From positions 3,100,001-3,164,000 of the forward strand of contig CP069418.1 in NCBI GenBank assembly GCA_017569305.1: 64,000 nt of DNA, read 5' to 3'. This document shows, one piece after another, positions 48,046-57,021 of this stretch. The notes below the pieces were generated by a model. The model did no database searches, was not told the DNA's origin, and saw only the letters and a program-made list of their open reading frames with translations. The stretch is from Clostridiales bacterium FE2011. Lineage in GTDB: Bacteria > Bacillota > Clostridia > Christensenellales > Aristaeellaceae. Numbering within the stretch: position 1 is the first letter of the stretch; each line of letters opens with the position of its first letter. The translations under genes were made by a program, and so were the position numbers.

Positions 48046-50643
48046 ATGAGAAAGAAATCCATCCTGAGGCGGCTGATTCCGTGGATCATTGCAATTGTAC
48101 TGATCGCCGGGGCGGCGTTTGTGCTCAACAAAATTTATACCAGTCCGGGCAAGAGTTTTGCCAGGGATACAAAGATCATCTATTTTGAAGGCGACGGAAA
48201 GCCGCTGACCATGGAAAATGACCAGCTGCTCTTCGAAATGGACGGTGCGACAAGCCTGTTCAAGGTAACCAACAAGGCAACGGGCAAGGTGTGGTTTTCC
48301 AACCCGGAAAACCGCGAGAACGACAAGATTGCCCGCGGTACCACGCTGGAATACCTGTCCAGTACGCTGAATGTTTCATATTATGATGATATCAATAAGA
48401 CAGAAATGAACAACTTTACAGGATCCATCAAAAACCAGAGCTTTGAGATCCTGCAGGAAAAAGACGGTTCGATCCGGGTTAACTACTCCCTGGGTAAAAA
48501 TGCCGGTAAGCGGTATATTATTCCCAATGCCATGACCATGGAAAGATACAGCGAGATCATGGAGAAGATGGGCGGGGAGAAATCCAAGGACGCGAAAAAA
48601 TTCAAGAACCACTATTCGCTGTATAAGACAAAGGACCTGAACGGGAAAAACAAGGATAAAAAGGATGAACTGCTTGCCTTGTATCCCAGCCTTGAGGAGC
48701 AGGATCTGTACATCCTGAAATCAGACCGGAAAGACGAGCAGAAAAAACAGGCGGAGGACCTCCTGAAAAAAGCCGGATATACCGAAGAGGATTATCTGCT
48801 GGACCAGGAACTGATGGCCGGCGAAAAGGAAAGCAGCGGACCGGTGTTCAATATCAGCGTCCTTTACAGGCTGGAAGGCAAGGACCTGGTTGTATCCGTG
48901 CCGTACAGCGATATCGCCTGCTCCTCGGATTATCCGCTGGTCTTTGTGGACGTGCTGCCGATGTTCGGCGCTGCGGGAACAGATCAGGAAGGGTTTACCC
49001 TGGTTCCGGAAGGCGGCGGAGCCATTATCCGCTATAACAACGGAAGACTGTCCCAGAGTTCCTACTATGCCAATATGTACGGCTGGGATTACGGTACAAA
49101 GCGGGACAGCGTTACCAGTGAAACCGAAAACGCGTTCCCTGTCTTTGGCATGAGCCATGAGGACGGTTCTTTCATCTGTATTATGGAAGGCGCGGATTCC
49201 TATGGCGGTGTGTGCGCCGATATTTCCGGACGACTGAACGAATACAACACGGTCTTCGGAAGATATAACATTCTGCATTCTGACAATGTGGAAGTGGACG
49301 AAAAGAAGTCCGCGCGTCTGTTCCTGATGTACGAGAAGCAGATCCCGGATGATACGCTGGTTCAGCGTTACCGCTTCCTGGACGGCAACGGATACGTGAA
49401 TATGGCGGAAACCTACGGTGAGTATCTGCGTGCCAAGCCCGAAATGCGCGGTGAGTGCGCGTCCGAAGAGATGCCGGTGAATGTGGAACTGGTCGGTGCA
49501 ATCAACAAGGTTGAAGTCAAACTGGGCCTGCCGATGGAAGCCATCGTGCCCACCACGACTTTTGAACAGGCTGAAAGCATCATGAACGACTTCCTGGATG
49601 GCGGCGTAAAAGACCTGAACCTCCGGATGACAGGCTGGTGCAACGGCGGCGCCATGCAGAGAGTGCTTACCAGCATCCATGTTGAAGGCTGCCTGGGCGG
49701 CGAAAACGGCATGAAAAAGCTGATTGCCAGCGCTGCGGCAAAGGGTGTGGATCTGTACTTTGACGGCATTTCCTGCTTCGCCTATCACAGCAACATCCTG
49801 AACGGATTCAACACGCTGTCCGATTCCGCAAGGGCAACGACACGGAATGTGATTAAACTGTATCCTTATGACATCGTCACATACCGTCAGTCCACCTGGA
49901 TGGATAAATACACGTATTACCTGGTGAAACCGTCCTATGCCAAGCAATGTGCGGAGAACCTGATCAACGGCCTGAAGGATCGTGGTGTTGCGGGCGTCGC
50001 GTTCCGCGATATCGGCAATCTGCTCAGCGCTGACTACCAGGACAGCAATACGGTGACCCGTGAACAGGTCAAGGTTATGGATACGCAGACACTGGAGGAC
50101 GCGGTTTCTGCAGGACTGAAGGTCATCATCAAGGAGGGTAACGCATACTCGATTCCCTATGCGGACCTGATCACCGACATGAACCTGACCGGCAATGCCT
50201 ACGCCCTGCTGGACTACAGCGTTCCCTTCTACCAGATCGCCATTCACGGCCTGAAGGATTACACCGGCGAGGCACTGAACATGGCAGGGGATCCGCAGAC
50301 GCTGCTGCTTGAATCCGCGGAATACGGTGCCGGACTGAACTTCACCTTCATGGAGAAGGATACCAGGGTGCTGAAGGACACAATGTTCAGCTGCTATACT
50401 TCCTCTCATTATGAGCCCTGGAAAGAGGAGGTCATCGCGATGATCACCCGGTACCAGAAGGAAATGTCCGGTCTGAACCGCCAGGCCATCATCGGACATG
50501 AGCGGCTGAACGAGGATGTGGCGGTGACCACATACGCCGACGGTACACAGGTTTATGTCAACTACAGCACAAGGGATTACAGAGCCGGAAGCGTAAAAGT
50601 ACCCGCGCGGGATTACCTGGTGAAAAGAGGTGGCGGACAATGA
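48046..50643 (+). CDS. DUF5696-type membrane-anchored protein
   Basis: An 865-residue protein with one N-terminal membrane anchor (about 8-27) and a large exterior part. It resembles DUF5696 proteins found next to carbohydrate ABC permeases in Bacilli and Clostridia. The C-terminal half looks like a glycosidase-type barrel (AKGVDLYFDGISCFAYHSN, VAGVAFRDIGNLLSADY), but no confirmed catalytic residues are visible. ATGs at 48037 and 48046; GGAGG at 48031-48035 fits the second. It overlaps the next permease gene by 4 bp. Confidence 0.75.
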   Translation: MRKKSILRRLIPWIIAIVLIAGAAFVLNKIYTSPGKSFARDTKIIYFEGDGKPLTMENDQLLFEMDGATSLFKVTNKATGKVWFSNPENRENDKIARGTTLEYLSSTLNVSYYDDINKTEMNNFTGSIKNQSFEILQEKDGSIRVNYSLGKNAGKRYIIPNAMTMERYSEIMEKMGGEKSKDAKKFKNHYSLYKTKDLNGKNKDKKDELLALYPSLEEQDLYILKSDRKDEQKKQAEDLLKKAGYTEEDYLLDQELMAGEKESSGPVFNISVLYRLEGKDLVVSVPYSDIACSSDYPLVFVDVLPMFGAAGTDQEGFTLVPEGGGAIIRYNNGRLSQSSYYANMYGWDYGTKRDSVTSETENAFPVFGMSHEDGSFICIMEGADSYGGVCADISGRLNEYNTVFGRYNILHSDNVEVDEKKSARLFLMYEKQIPDDTLVQRYRFLDGNGYVNMAETYGEYLRAKPEMRGECASEEMPVNVELVGAINKVEVKLGLPMEAIVPTTTFEQAESIMNDFLDGGVKDLNLRMTGWCNGGAMQRVLTSIHVEGCLGGENGMKKLIASAAAKGVDLYFDGISCFAYHSNILNGFNTLSDSARATTRNVIKLYPYDIVTYRQSTWMDKYTYYLVKPSYAKQCAENLINGLKDRGVAGVAFRDIGNLLSADYQDSNTVTREQVKVMDTQTLEDAVSAGLKVIIKEGNAYSIPYADLITDMNLTGNAYALLDYSVPFYQIAIHGLKDYTGEALNMAGDPQTLLLESAEYGAGLNFTFMEKDTRVLKDTMFSCYTSSHYEPWKEEVIAMITRYQKEMSGLNRQAIIGHERLNEDVAVTTYADGTQVYVNYSTRDYRAGSVKVPARDYLVKRGGGQ

Positions 50644-51620
50644 GTAAAAAGAACCGGAAATACCGGGAACATTGGTACAGCGGCATTACCGAAGCGTTCC
50701 AGATGTTCTTCCCCGGCAGCAAGATCTATCATACGATTCCTGCCCGCCGTGCCCGCACCGGAGTATTATTTATCCTGCCTTTCATTATCGGCTTCCTCGC
50801 GTTCATGGTGAAACCGCTGGCGGTATCCCTGCAGATGAGCTTCAGCCGGTATATCATCAATACCGGTGAGATGACTTACAACGGCATTTACAACTACAAC
50901 TATGCATTCAATACGGACCCGGATTTCAACAAGATGCTGGTAGATGAAATCAGCCGTATGGCCATCAACGTGATTGCCACGCTGGTTATGAGCTTCGTGA
51001 TCGCCGTGATCCTGAACCAGAAATTCAAGGGCCGGATCCTCTGCCGGATTATCTTCTTCCTGCCGGTTATCCTGTCTTCCGGCGTGCTGCCCGGCATTGA
51101 AACCAACAGCAGCTCCCTGAACCTGCTCAACAGCATGTCGGAAGCAATGGGGGATTCATCGGGGGTCAACATAGCAGCTTCCATTGAGGATCTGCTGCAG
51201 GTATCCGGCGTCGGCCAGGGTGTGTTCGATGTCGTATTCCAGATGATCAACTCGATATACGACATCGTGATGGCCAGCGGTATCCAGATCATCGTATTCC
51301 TGTCCGGACTGCAGTCCATTTCCCCGTCGCTTTACGAGGCGGCGGATGTGGAAGGCTGCTCCGCATGGGAATCCTTCTGGAAAATCACTTTCCCGATGGT
51401 CAGCCCGCTGCTGCTGGTGAACTGCATCTACACGATCATTGACTTCTTCATGAAGAATAACAACCAGGTCATGGAGCATATCAACAACATCTATATGAAC
51501 GGCGTCCGAATGGATCTGGGCATTGCGGCGGCTGAAAGCTGGATTTACTTTGCCGTTGCGATCGTCTTTATCGGCATCAGCGCTTTCATCATCTCAAGGG
51601 CGGTGAAATCCTATGAGTAA
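50640..51620 (+). CDS. Sugar ABC transporter permease (second MalF-like)
   Basis: A 326-residue CUT1 permease with six membrane segments and EAA loop EAADVEGCSAWESFWKITFPMVSP. An extended first periplasmic region (about 150-190) is present. Start overlaps the DUF5696 stop (ATGA); it overlaps the next gene by 8 bp. Confidence 0.93.
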   Translation: MSKKNRKYREHWYSGITEAFQMFFPGSKIYHTIPARRARTGVLFILPFIIGFLAFMVKPLAVSLQMSFSRYIINTGEMTYNGIYNYNYAFNTDPDFNKMLVDEISRMAINVIATLVMSFVIAVILNQKFKGRILCRIIFFLPVILSSGVLPGIETNSSSLNLLNSMSEAMGDSSGVNIAASIEDLLQVSGVGQGVFDVVFQMINSIYDIVMASGIQIIVFLSGLQSISPSLYEAADVEGCSAWESFWKITFPMVSPLLLVNCIYTIIDFFMKNNNQVMEHINNIYMNGVRMDLGIAAAESWIYFAVAIVFIGISAFIISRAVKSYE

Positions 51621-52623
51621 AGATAATACGATCTTTATCGGAAAGAATAAGAGCTTCAAGGAACGGAACCGCCGCAGCGGTGGCTACCTGATGAAGCGCA
51701 GGATCAAGGAGATCAGCATTTCCGTTACCCGGGCCCTGCTGATGTTCGGTCTCTGCTTTATGATCATTTCCCCGATGATCAGCCGTCTTTCCATGAGCCT
51801 GATGGAAGAGAAGGATCTGTACGATACCACGATCGTACTGCTGCCCCGGAATATTACGCTGGATAACTTTACGGCAGTGGCACGGGCAACATCCATGCCC
51901 ACATCCATGCTCAATACCCTATGGATTTCTATCCTGAGCAGTATCTGCCAGGTTGTGGCCTGTACACTGGTGGCTTATGGATTTGCACGGTTTGAGTTTC
52001 CCCTGAAAAAGTTCTGGTTTGCCTGCGTCATTGCTTTGATTATCATTCCGCCGCAGACGATCCAGAGCGCCCTGTACCGCACGTTTACCCGTTTTGATCT
52101 TTTCGGCATTATTACACTGTTCAACGGTCAGCCGCTGAACATCCGTAAGTCCCTGTGGCCCTATCTGATGATGTGCCTGACCTGCATGGGACTGAAGGAC
52201 GGCCTGTATATCTACATGCTGAGGCAGTATTTCAAGAATGTGCCGGAAAGTCTGGAAGAGGCAGCCTATGTGGATGGCTGCGGAACCATGCATACCTTCC
52301 TGAAGATCATGCTTCCGGACGCGGTGCCGATTATCGCCAGCTGTTTCCTGTTCAGCTTCGTGTGGCAATGGACGGATCTGTTCTATTCGCGGAATTTCCT
52401 GTCCGGATATAAGCTCTATGCGCCTGAACTGAGCTCGATTACAGACCGGATGGCGGACGAACTGTCCAAGATGGCGGGTACACCTGTGACGCCGTCCGCA
52501 GGACGTTCCCTGCAGCTGATCTCCATCGGCGTGCTGTTCTGCTGTGTTCCGCTGATCATTCTGTACTGTTTCACGCAGCGTACATTCGTGGAAAGCCTGG
52601 CTATGACAGGCTCCAAGGAATAA
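51613..52623 (+). CDS. Sugar ABC transporter permease (second MalG-like)
   Basis: A 336-residue CUT1 permease with a 25-residue basic N-terminus, six membrane segments and EAA loop EEAAYVDGCGTMHTFLKIMLPDAVP. It pairs with the preceding MalF-like protein. No ATP-binding subunit gene lies in this block. Confidence 0.93.
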   Translation: MSKDNTIFIGKNKSFKERNRRSGGYLMKRRIKEISISVTRALLMFGLCFMIISPMISRLSMSLMEEKDLYDTTIVLLPRNITLDNFTAVARATSMPTSMLNTLWISILSSICQVVACTLVAYGFARFEFPLKKFWFACVIALIIIPPQTIQSALYRTFTRFDLFGIITLFNGQPLNIRKSLWPYLMMCLTCMGLKDGLYIYMLRQYFKNVPESLEEAAYVDGCGTMHTFLKIMLPDAVPIIASCFLFSFVWQWTDLFYSRNFLSGYKLYAPELSSITDRMADELSKMAGTPVTPSAGRSLQLISIGVLFCCVPLIILYCFTQRTFVESLAMTGSKE

Positions 52624-52640
52624 GCACAAAATGCGAAAAA

Positions 52641-52684
52641 TGTACATACTTGTACTTGATTAAATGGAAAATACGGTCTATAAT
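52641..52684 (+). promoter_or_regulatory. Promoter with TGTAC repeats upstream of the second solute-binding protein
   Basis: -35 TTGATT (52656-52661), 17-bp spacer, perfect -10 TATAAT (52679-52684). TGTACATACTTGTAC (52641-52655) abuts the -35 box. Confidence 0.75.
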
Positions 52685-52779
52685 TGTCCTGAACGGCGGG
52701 GGATCCGCAACTTACAATTGTACCTATACAGATTTCCGCGGGAAATCTGTAAGGAAATAAAAAAGGAGGTTTTCTCATT

Positions 52780-54213
52780 ATGAAGAAAATCATGGCTCTG
52801 GTATTGGCCGCTCTGATGGTTCTGGGCTGCTGCAGCTTCGCTGCTGCGGAAGACATTCCGGAAGAATATCCGGAAATCATCGAAGGCCTCGACTTCGGTG
52901 GCGCTACTGTGTATATCAATGACTGGTATTCTTCCGGTGAGCGCGCTGAAGAACCCACCGAAGAACAGCAGGCTCAGTATGACTACTGGGATTGGCTGGA
53001 AGAAACCTACAATGTGAAGCTCGTTGAAATCAAGCTGGGCGACTGGGACGGTATGGTTGCTGAACTGCAGAATATCGTTTCAAACAAGGATAACAGCGAA
53101 CTGCGCATCATCGGCGTGTCCGGCGGCTTCTGTGGCCCCGTGCTCGCGAACGGTCTGTTCTCTGAATGGACCTACGGCCTTGAGAACTTCAACAAGGCGA
53201 CGGTTGACTTCATGACCATCGGCGGCAAGTGCTACGGCGTTTGCGGCGGCAAGTTCTTCGAGCCCCGTCAGTGCGTGTTCTTCAACAAGAAGGTTCTGGA
53301 AGACGCCGGCATCAAGTGGGAAGAAATCTATGACGCTCAGGCTGACGGAAGCTGGACCTGGGAAAAGATGGAAAGCTACATGGACGCTGTGAAGGCCGAC
53401 AAGGATAACGACGGTGAACTCGACGTCTTTGCCCTGACCGGTAACTTCGACGACGGTGTTGTGGGCCTGGTAGTCAGCAACAACGGCGACTTCTATGAGA
53501 AGACCGAAGAAGGCAAACTGGTTTACTCCGCTGACAGCGACAACACCCTGGCAGCTCTGAACCGCATCCAGGAGTGGAACCGCAACTACTATCGTCCCTA
53601 CGTCAACTGGGATGACTATAAGCAGTTCTGGCCGGAAGGCAACGTTGCTTTCCTGATTGGTCAGTCCTATGAAGGCTTCAACGGCAACGACGTCGTGAAC
53701 AACGTCGAAGAGTGGGGCTGCGTCTGCTTGCCCAAGGGACCTGCTGCTGATGCCTACACCAGCGCTGCTGACAACAACGTGTTCGGTATTCCCGCCGTGT
53801 ACGACGAGGAGACCTCTCTGAAGCTCCAGCAGATCTACACCCTGTATCGGAAGAACCCCGTCATCGACGCGGATGAAGATGCATGGGCCACCCGCCTGTA
53901 CGAACTGACCGATGAGCGCGCTGTCGAAGAGACCTACGCTTATCTGCGTGAGAACGGCACCATCATGAACTTCAACTACATCGGAGACCGCAACAGCACC
54001 ATCGGCCCGAACCTGACCTGGGGCATCATGGGCGGCGCTGCTTCCGAGCAGGTTGAAGCTGCACGTCTGGCCATGGAAGATATGGCTGCTGTGTTCAACG
54101 GCGATAAGACTCAGGAACAGGTTGACGCTGAAAAGGCCGAGCGCGAAGCCGCTGCTGCCGCTGCTGCTGAAGCCGCTGCTGAAGAAGCTGCTGAAGAACC
54201 CGCTGCTGAATAA
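52780..54213 (+). CDS. Secreted solute-binding protein with Ala/Glu-rich tail
   Basis: A 477-residue family 1-like binding protein with signal peptide. LGCC near residue 16 may be a lipobox, with an alternative cut after SFAAA. The mature part has EEYPEIIEGLDFGGATVYINDW and several Trp/Tyr-rich stretches. The last 30 residues are a pure Ala/Glu helix-type tail (AEREAAAAAAAEAAAEEAAE), unusual for the family. The codon usage is notably uniform and C/T-ending (aac, ggc, gct), suggesting high expression. It probably serves the permease pair just upstream; own promoter and terminator. Confidence 0.85.
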   Translation: MKKIMALVLAALMVLGCCSFAAAEDIPEEYPEIIEGLDFGGATVYINDWYSSGERAEEPTEEQQAQYDYWDWLEETYNVKLVEIKLGDWDGMVAELQNIVSNKDNSELRIIGVSGGFCGPVLANGLFSEWTYGLENFNKATVDFMTIGGKCYGVCGGKFFEPRQCVFFNKKVLEDAGIKWEEIYDAQADGSWTWEKMESYMDAVKADKDNDGELDVFALTGNFDDGVVGLVVSNNGDFYEKTEEGKLVYSADSDNTLAALNRIQEWNRNYYRPYVNWDDYKQFWPEGNVAFLIGQSYEGFNGNDVVNNVEEWGCVCLPKGPAADAYTSAADNNVFGIPAVYDEETSLKLQQIYTLYRKNPVIDADEDAWATRLYELTDERAVEETYAYLRENGTIMNFNYIGDRNSTIGPNLTWGIMGGAASEQVEAARLAMEDMAAVFNGDKTQEQVDAEKAEREAAAAAAAEAAAEEAAEEPAAE

Positions 54214-54236
54214 GCCGGATCATTCTTTGGTATCCC

Positions 54237-54264
54237 GGACCGCCCGCAAGGGCGGTCCTTTTTT
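54237..54264 (+). terminator. Rho-independent terminator after the solute-binding protein gene
   Basis: Stem GGACCGCCC / GGGCGGTCC with loop GCAA and six T. Confidence 0.93.
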
Positions 54265-54305
54265 GTATCCATTTCAGAATTATGGTTTTTATGATGCATT
54301 ACACC

Positions 54306-54345
54306 TTGAATAATCCGATCTGAACAGGTAGAATATGTACGAACA
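54306..54345 (+). promoter_or_regulatory. Promoter of the xylanase gene with TGTACGAACA element
   Basis: -35 TTGAAT (54306-54311), 17-bp spacer, -10 TAGAAT (54329-54334). TGTACGAACA (54336-54345) lies just downstream, over the likely start site. Confidence 0.6.
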
Positions 54346-54372
54346 AATTCGTGTCAGAAAGGACCTAATATC

Positions 54373-55929
54373 ATGGGTAAAAAGCTTCTGGTTTTCCTGA
54401 TGATTCTCTCCCTGCTGGGAAGTTGTGTTTCCGTACTGGCGGATGACGCGGTAACTGTCTATACATCTGATTTCAGCAAGGATACTGACGGATGGTACGG
54501 CCGTGGAGCGCAGTCTGCCAGGACCGCCGAAAGCACGCTGAAAACCACCGGACGGCAGAGCAGCTGGAATTCCCCGGGACGGGATTTCGACCTGGTGGAG
54601 GGCGGCAAATATAACCTGAGCGTTGAAGTGAAGCAGGATGAGCTGGACAGCGCAAATTTCATGATCTCCATTGCCCACAGCGTGGAAGGAATGGAAACCT
54701 ATGAGAACCTGGCTTTCGGCAAGGCGAAAAAGGGCGAATGGACCACCCTGACAGGCAGTTACACTGCCGGTCACTTTGACCGCAGCGTACTGTATGTGGA
54801 GACCACCGGTGCCGATACGCTGGACTTTGAAATCCGCGCTTTTACGGTTACCGCGCCGGAAGGCGTACCGGAACCCAAGCCGACGGAGCCCCCTATGGTG
54901 ATCGAAGAAGCGGACAGCATGCCGAGCCTGAAGGAAATCTACGCGGACAAGTTTGATTTCGGCTCTGCCGCACCTCAGATGGTATTCCGTGATCCGAAAT
55001 GGATGAACCTGATGAAGGAACAGTTCAGCATCCTGACGCCGGAAAACGAAATGAAGCCGGATGCGGTTCTGGATGTGAACGGAAGCAAGGCGCTGCTGAA
55101 GGAAACCGGGAATGAAACAGCGGTGGCAGTTCATTTTGACGCGGCCAAGTCGCTGCTGCGGTTTGCACAAAGCAACGGAATTAAAGTCCATGGTCATGTA
55201 CTGGTCTGGCACAGCCAGACGCCCGAAGCGTTTTTCCATGAGGGCTATGACGCCAAGAAGCCGCTGGTGAGCCGGGAAGTAATGCTGGGCCGGATGGAGA
55301 ACTATATCAAGGGCGTTTTTGAATACCTTGACGCGAACTATCCGGGCGTGGTCGTTTCCTGGGACGTGCTGAACGAGGCGATTGACGACGGCAGCAACTG
55401 GCTGCGGAACAGCAACTGGAAAAAGATCATCGGTGAGGATTATCCGAACTTCGCCTATGCATACGCCCGGAAATATGCTCCGGAAGGCACGAAGCTCTAC
55501 TATAACGATTACAATACCGCTGTCGGGGGCAAGCTTCGGGGCATTGTGAAGCTGCTGAACACCCTGATTCCGGAAGGAAACATTGACGGTTATGGATTCC
55601 AGATGCATCACAATGTTTCTTTCCCCTCTATCCAGCAGATCAGGACGGCGGTGGAAACTATCGGCGCGCTGGGACTGCGGCTTCGGGTAAGTGAGCTGGA
55701 CGTGACGGTAAGCAATAACAGTGAAGCTTCCTTTAAGAAACAGGCAAAGTATTATGCGGACGTCATGAAAATACTCATTGATCACGCGGATCAGTTTGAG
55801 GCGGTCCAGGTATGGGGACTGACGGATATGATGAGCTGGCGGGGAAGCCAGTTTCCGCTGCTGTTTGACGGCAGGGGAAATCCGAAACCCGCGTTCTGGG
55901 CGGTCGCTGATCCGGAAAACTACCAGTAA
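54373..55929 (+). CDS. Secreted endo-1,4-beta-xylanase, GH10, with N-terminal carbohydrate-binding module
   Basis: A 518-residue enzyme. The signal peptide ends near VLADD. Residues about 27-175 form a CBM4/9/22-type beta sandwich (SDFSKDTDGWYGRG, YNLSVEVKQDE). A Pro/Thr linker leads to a GH10 barrel (about 190-515) with HGHVLVWHSQTP, acid/base Glu335 in WDVLNEAI and nucleophile Glu441 in RVSELDV, plus VWGLTDMMSWR. It cleaves xylan outside the cell and would supply oligosaccharides to the upstream importers. Confidence 0.95.
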   Translation: MGKKLLVFLMILSLLGSCVSVLADDAVTVYTSDFSKDTDGWYGRGAQSARTAESTLKTTGRQSSWNSPGRDFDLVEGGKYNLSVEVKQDELDSANFMISIAHSVEGMETYENLAFGKAKKGEWTTLTGSYTAGHFDRSVLYVETTGADTLDFEIRAFTVTAPEGVPEPKPTEPPMVIEEADSMPSLKEIYADKFDFGSAAPQMVFRDPKWMNLMKEQFSILTPENEMKPDAVLDVNGSKALLKETGNETAVAVHFDAAKSLLRFAQSNGIKVHGHVLVWHSQTPEAFFHEGYDAKKPLVSREVMLGRMENYIKGVFEYLDANYPGVVVSWDVLNEAIDDGSNWLRNSNWKKIIGEDYPNFAYAYARKYAPEGTKLYYNDYNTAVGGKLRGIVKLLNTLIPEGNIDGYGFQMHHNVSFPSIQQIRTAVETIGALGLRLRVSELDVTVSNNSEASFKKQAKYYADVMKILIDHADQFEAVQVWGLTDMMSWRGSQFPLLFDGRGNPKPAFWAVADPENYQ

Positions 55930-55933
55930 AGAT

Positions 55934-55958
55934 ACAGGAGGGGAAACCCTCCTGTTTT
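55934..55958 (+). terminator. Rho-independent terminator after the xylanase gene
   Basis: Stem ACAGGAGGG / CCCTCCTGT with loop GAAA and a T run. Confidence 0.85.
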
Positions 55959-55982
55959 CGTTTGGTACGAGTTGGAAAAAAC

Positions 55983-56011
55983 TTGAAAAGGAAAGTTAAT
56001 CGCGTTATACT
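55983..56011 (+). promoter_or_regulatory. Promoter of the pilus-like locus
   Basis: -35 TTGAAA (55983-55988), 17-bp spacer, -10 TATACT (56006-56011), 87 bp upstream of the first gene. Confidence 0.65.
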
Positions 56012-56097
56012 CAAAATGGTTATATATAAAATAATCTGTTTTTTTCCGGTAACTGTTTGACCGGATTATTCCGGAATACCGGACAGGGAGAGAACGG

Positions 56098-57021
56098 ATG
56101 GAAATCTATCATCCCAGAGATGAAGAACTGCTTCGGGAAATGAAGCGAGTGAGACGTTCCGACAGACGGAGACGCCTCTGCCGGGGCCTGATCATTTTGC
56201 TGACCCTGAGCATTGCCGTCGGCCTGTTTGTATTCCTCCGGTATTATCAGCTGGCAGTGGCACATGGGACCGGGATGGGGGATACACTGCCGGAGGGAAG
56301 CCTGCTGCTCATACGCAAACCGGAAGCAGGCCAGGTATACAATGCCGGGGATATCATCCTGTATGAGAAGAGACTGGCGAAGCCGGTTGAGCTGACGATC
56401 CTGAATTCCAAGGGAAAAACCCGGCGATACTGCCGGTACGTCTTATACAGGGACGTGGGAACAACCAGGCAGTATTACGCAACCACAGAAGGAGGCGCGG
56501 CCTGGATTTCTTCTGTTTCCGGCGCGGATATCTTTGAAAGCACCGAAGAGGGAACGGTCAGCATCGGTACAGAGAACCTGAAGAACGGCGAATACTGGCT
56601 GAAGGAAGTGGAAGCCTCCTACGGCCAGGCACTGCTGACGGATCCGATTCCGTTTGCGGTTGTCAACCCGGTCAAGACGCAGCTCAAGCGTGTGCTGGCA
56701 GGTCCCGGAGAACGGGTGGTACTGAGCCCCTACGCCGAGACAAGGGTAAACGGACTGGAAATCAGCACAGATTATACCTCCGGCCGGACAGAGGACGCGG
56801 CGCCGGAAGGGCGCCGGCTGATCATGGCCAGGGACCGGTATTTTGTCCAGGGAGATCAGCTGAGTCTTTCTGTGGACAGCCGGGAAACAGACTACAGTAC
56901 GGTTTCTGACGGAGAGATCCTGGGGCGGGCAGAATTTGCGCTCTGGCCGCTGCAGTGCTTCGGAAACCTGACAGGCAGACAGACGGTTGTCGCCGGTACG
57001 GAAACGGAGGCGGCGGAATGA
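56098..57021 (+). CDS. Signal-peptidase-I-like pseudoenzyme with CnaB-like insertion
   Basis: A 307-residue protein with one membrane segment (about 30-48) and an S26 signal peptidase fold. The nucleophile box GxSMxPTL reads GTGMGDTL (57-64), so the catalytic Ser is Gly59. The general-base Lys197 (LKRVLAGPGE) and the late GDQ..DSR box (252-262) are kept. Between the two halves, residues about 97-190 contain a SpaA/CnaB-like unit (GTVSIGTENLKNGEYWLKEVEASYGQALL). Non-catalytic signal-peptidase homologues such as SipA act as pilus assembly chaperones in streptococci; a like role is inferred. It overlaps the next gene by 4 bp. Confidence 0.75.
   Translation: MEIYHPRDEELLREMKRVRRSDRRRRLCRGLIILLTLSIAVGLFVFLRYYQLAVAHGTGMGDTLPEGSLLLIRKPEAGQVYNAGDIILYEKRLAKPVELTILNSKGKTRRYCRYVLYRDVGTTRQYYATTEGGAAWISSVSGADIFESTEEGTVSIGTENLKNGEYWLKEVEASYGQALLTDPIPFAVVNPVKTQLKRVLAGPGERVVLSPYAETRVNGLEISTDYTSGRTEDAAPEGRRLIMARDRYFVQGDQLSLSVDSRETDYSTVSDGEILGRAEFALWPLQCFGNLTGRQTVVAGTETEAAE

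Noticed and set aside
48721..50640. A 639-residue minus-strand frame opposite the DUF5696 gene
   Set aside because: Antisense shadow with no promoter or ribosome site.
54053..54313. An 86-codon plus-strand frame over the end of the solute-binding protein gene
   Set aside because: It is an out-of-frame reading of the gct/gaa repeat and runs through the terminator.
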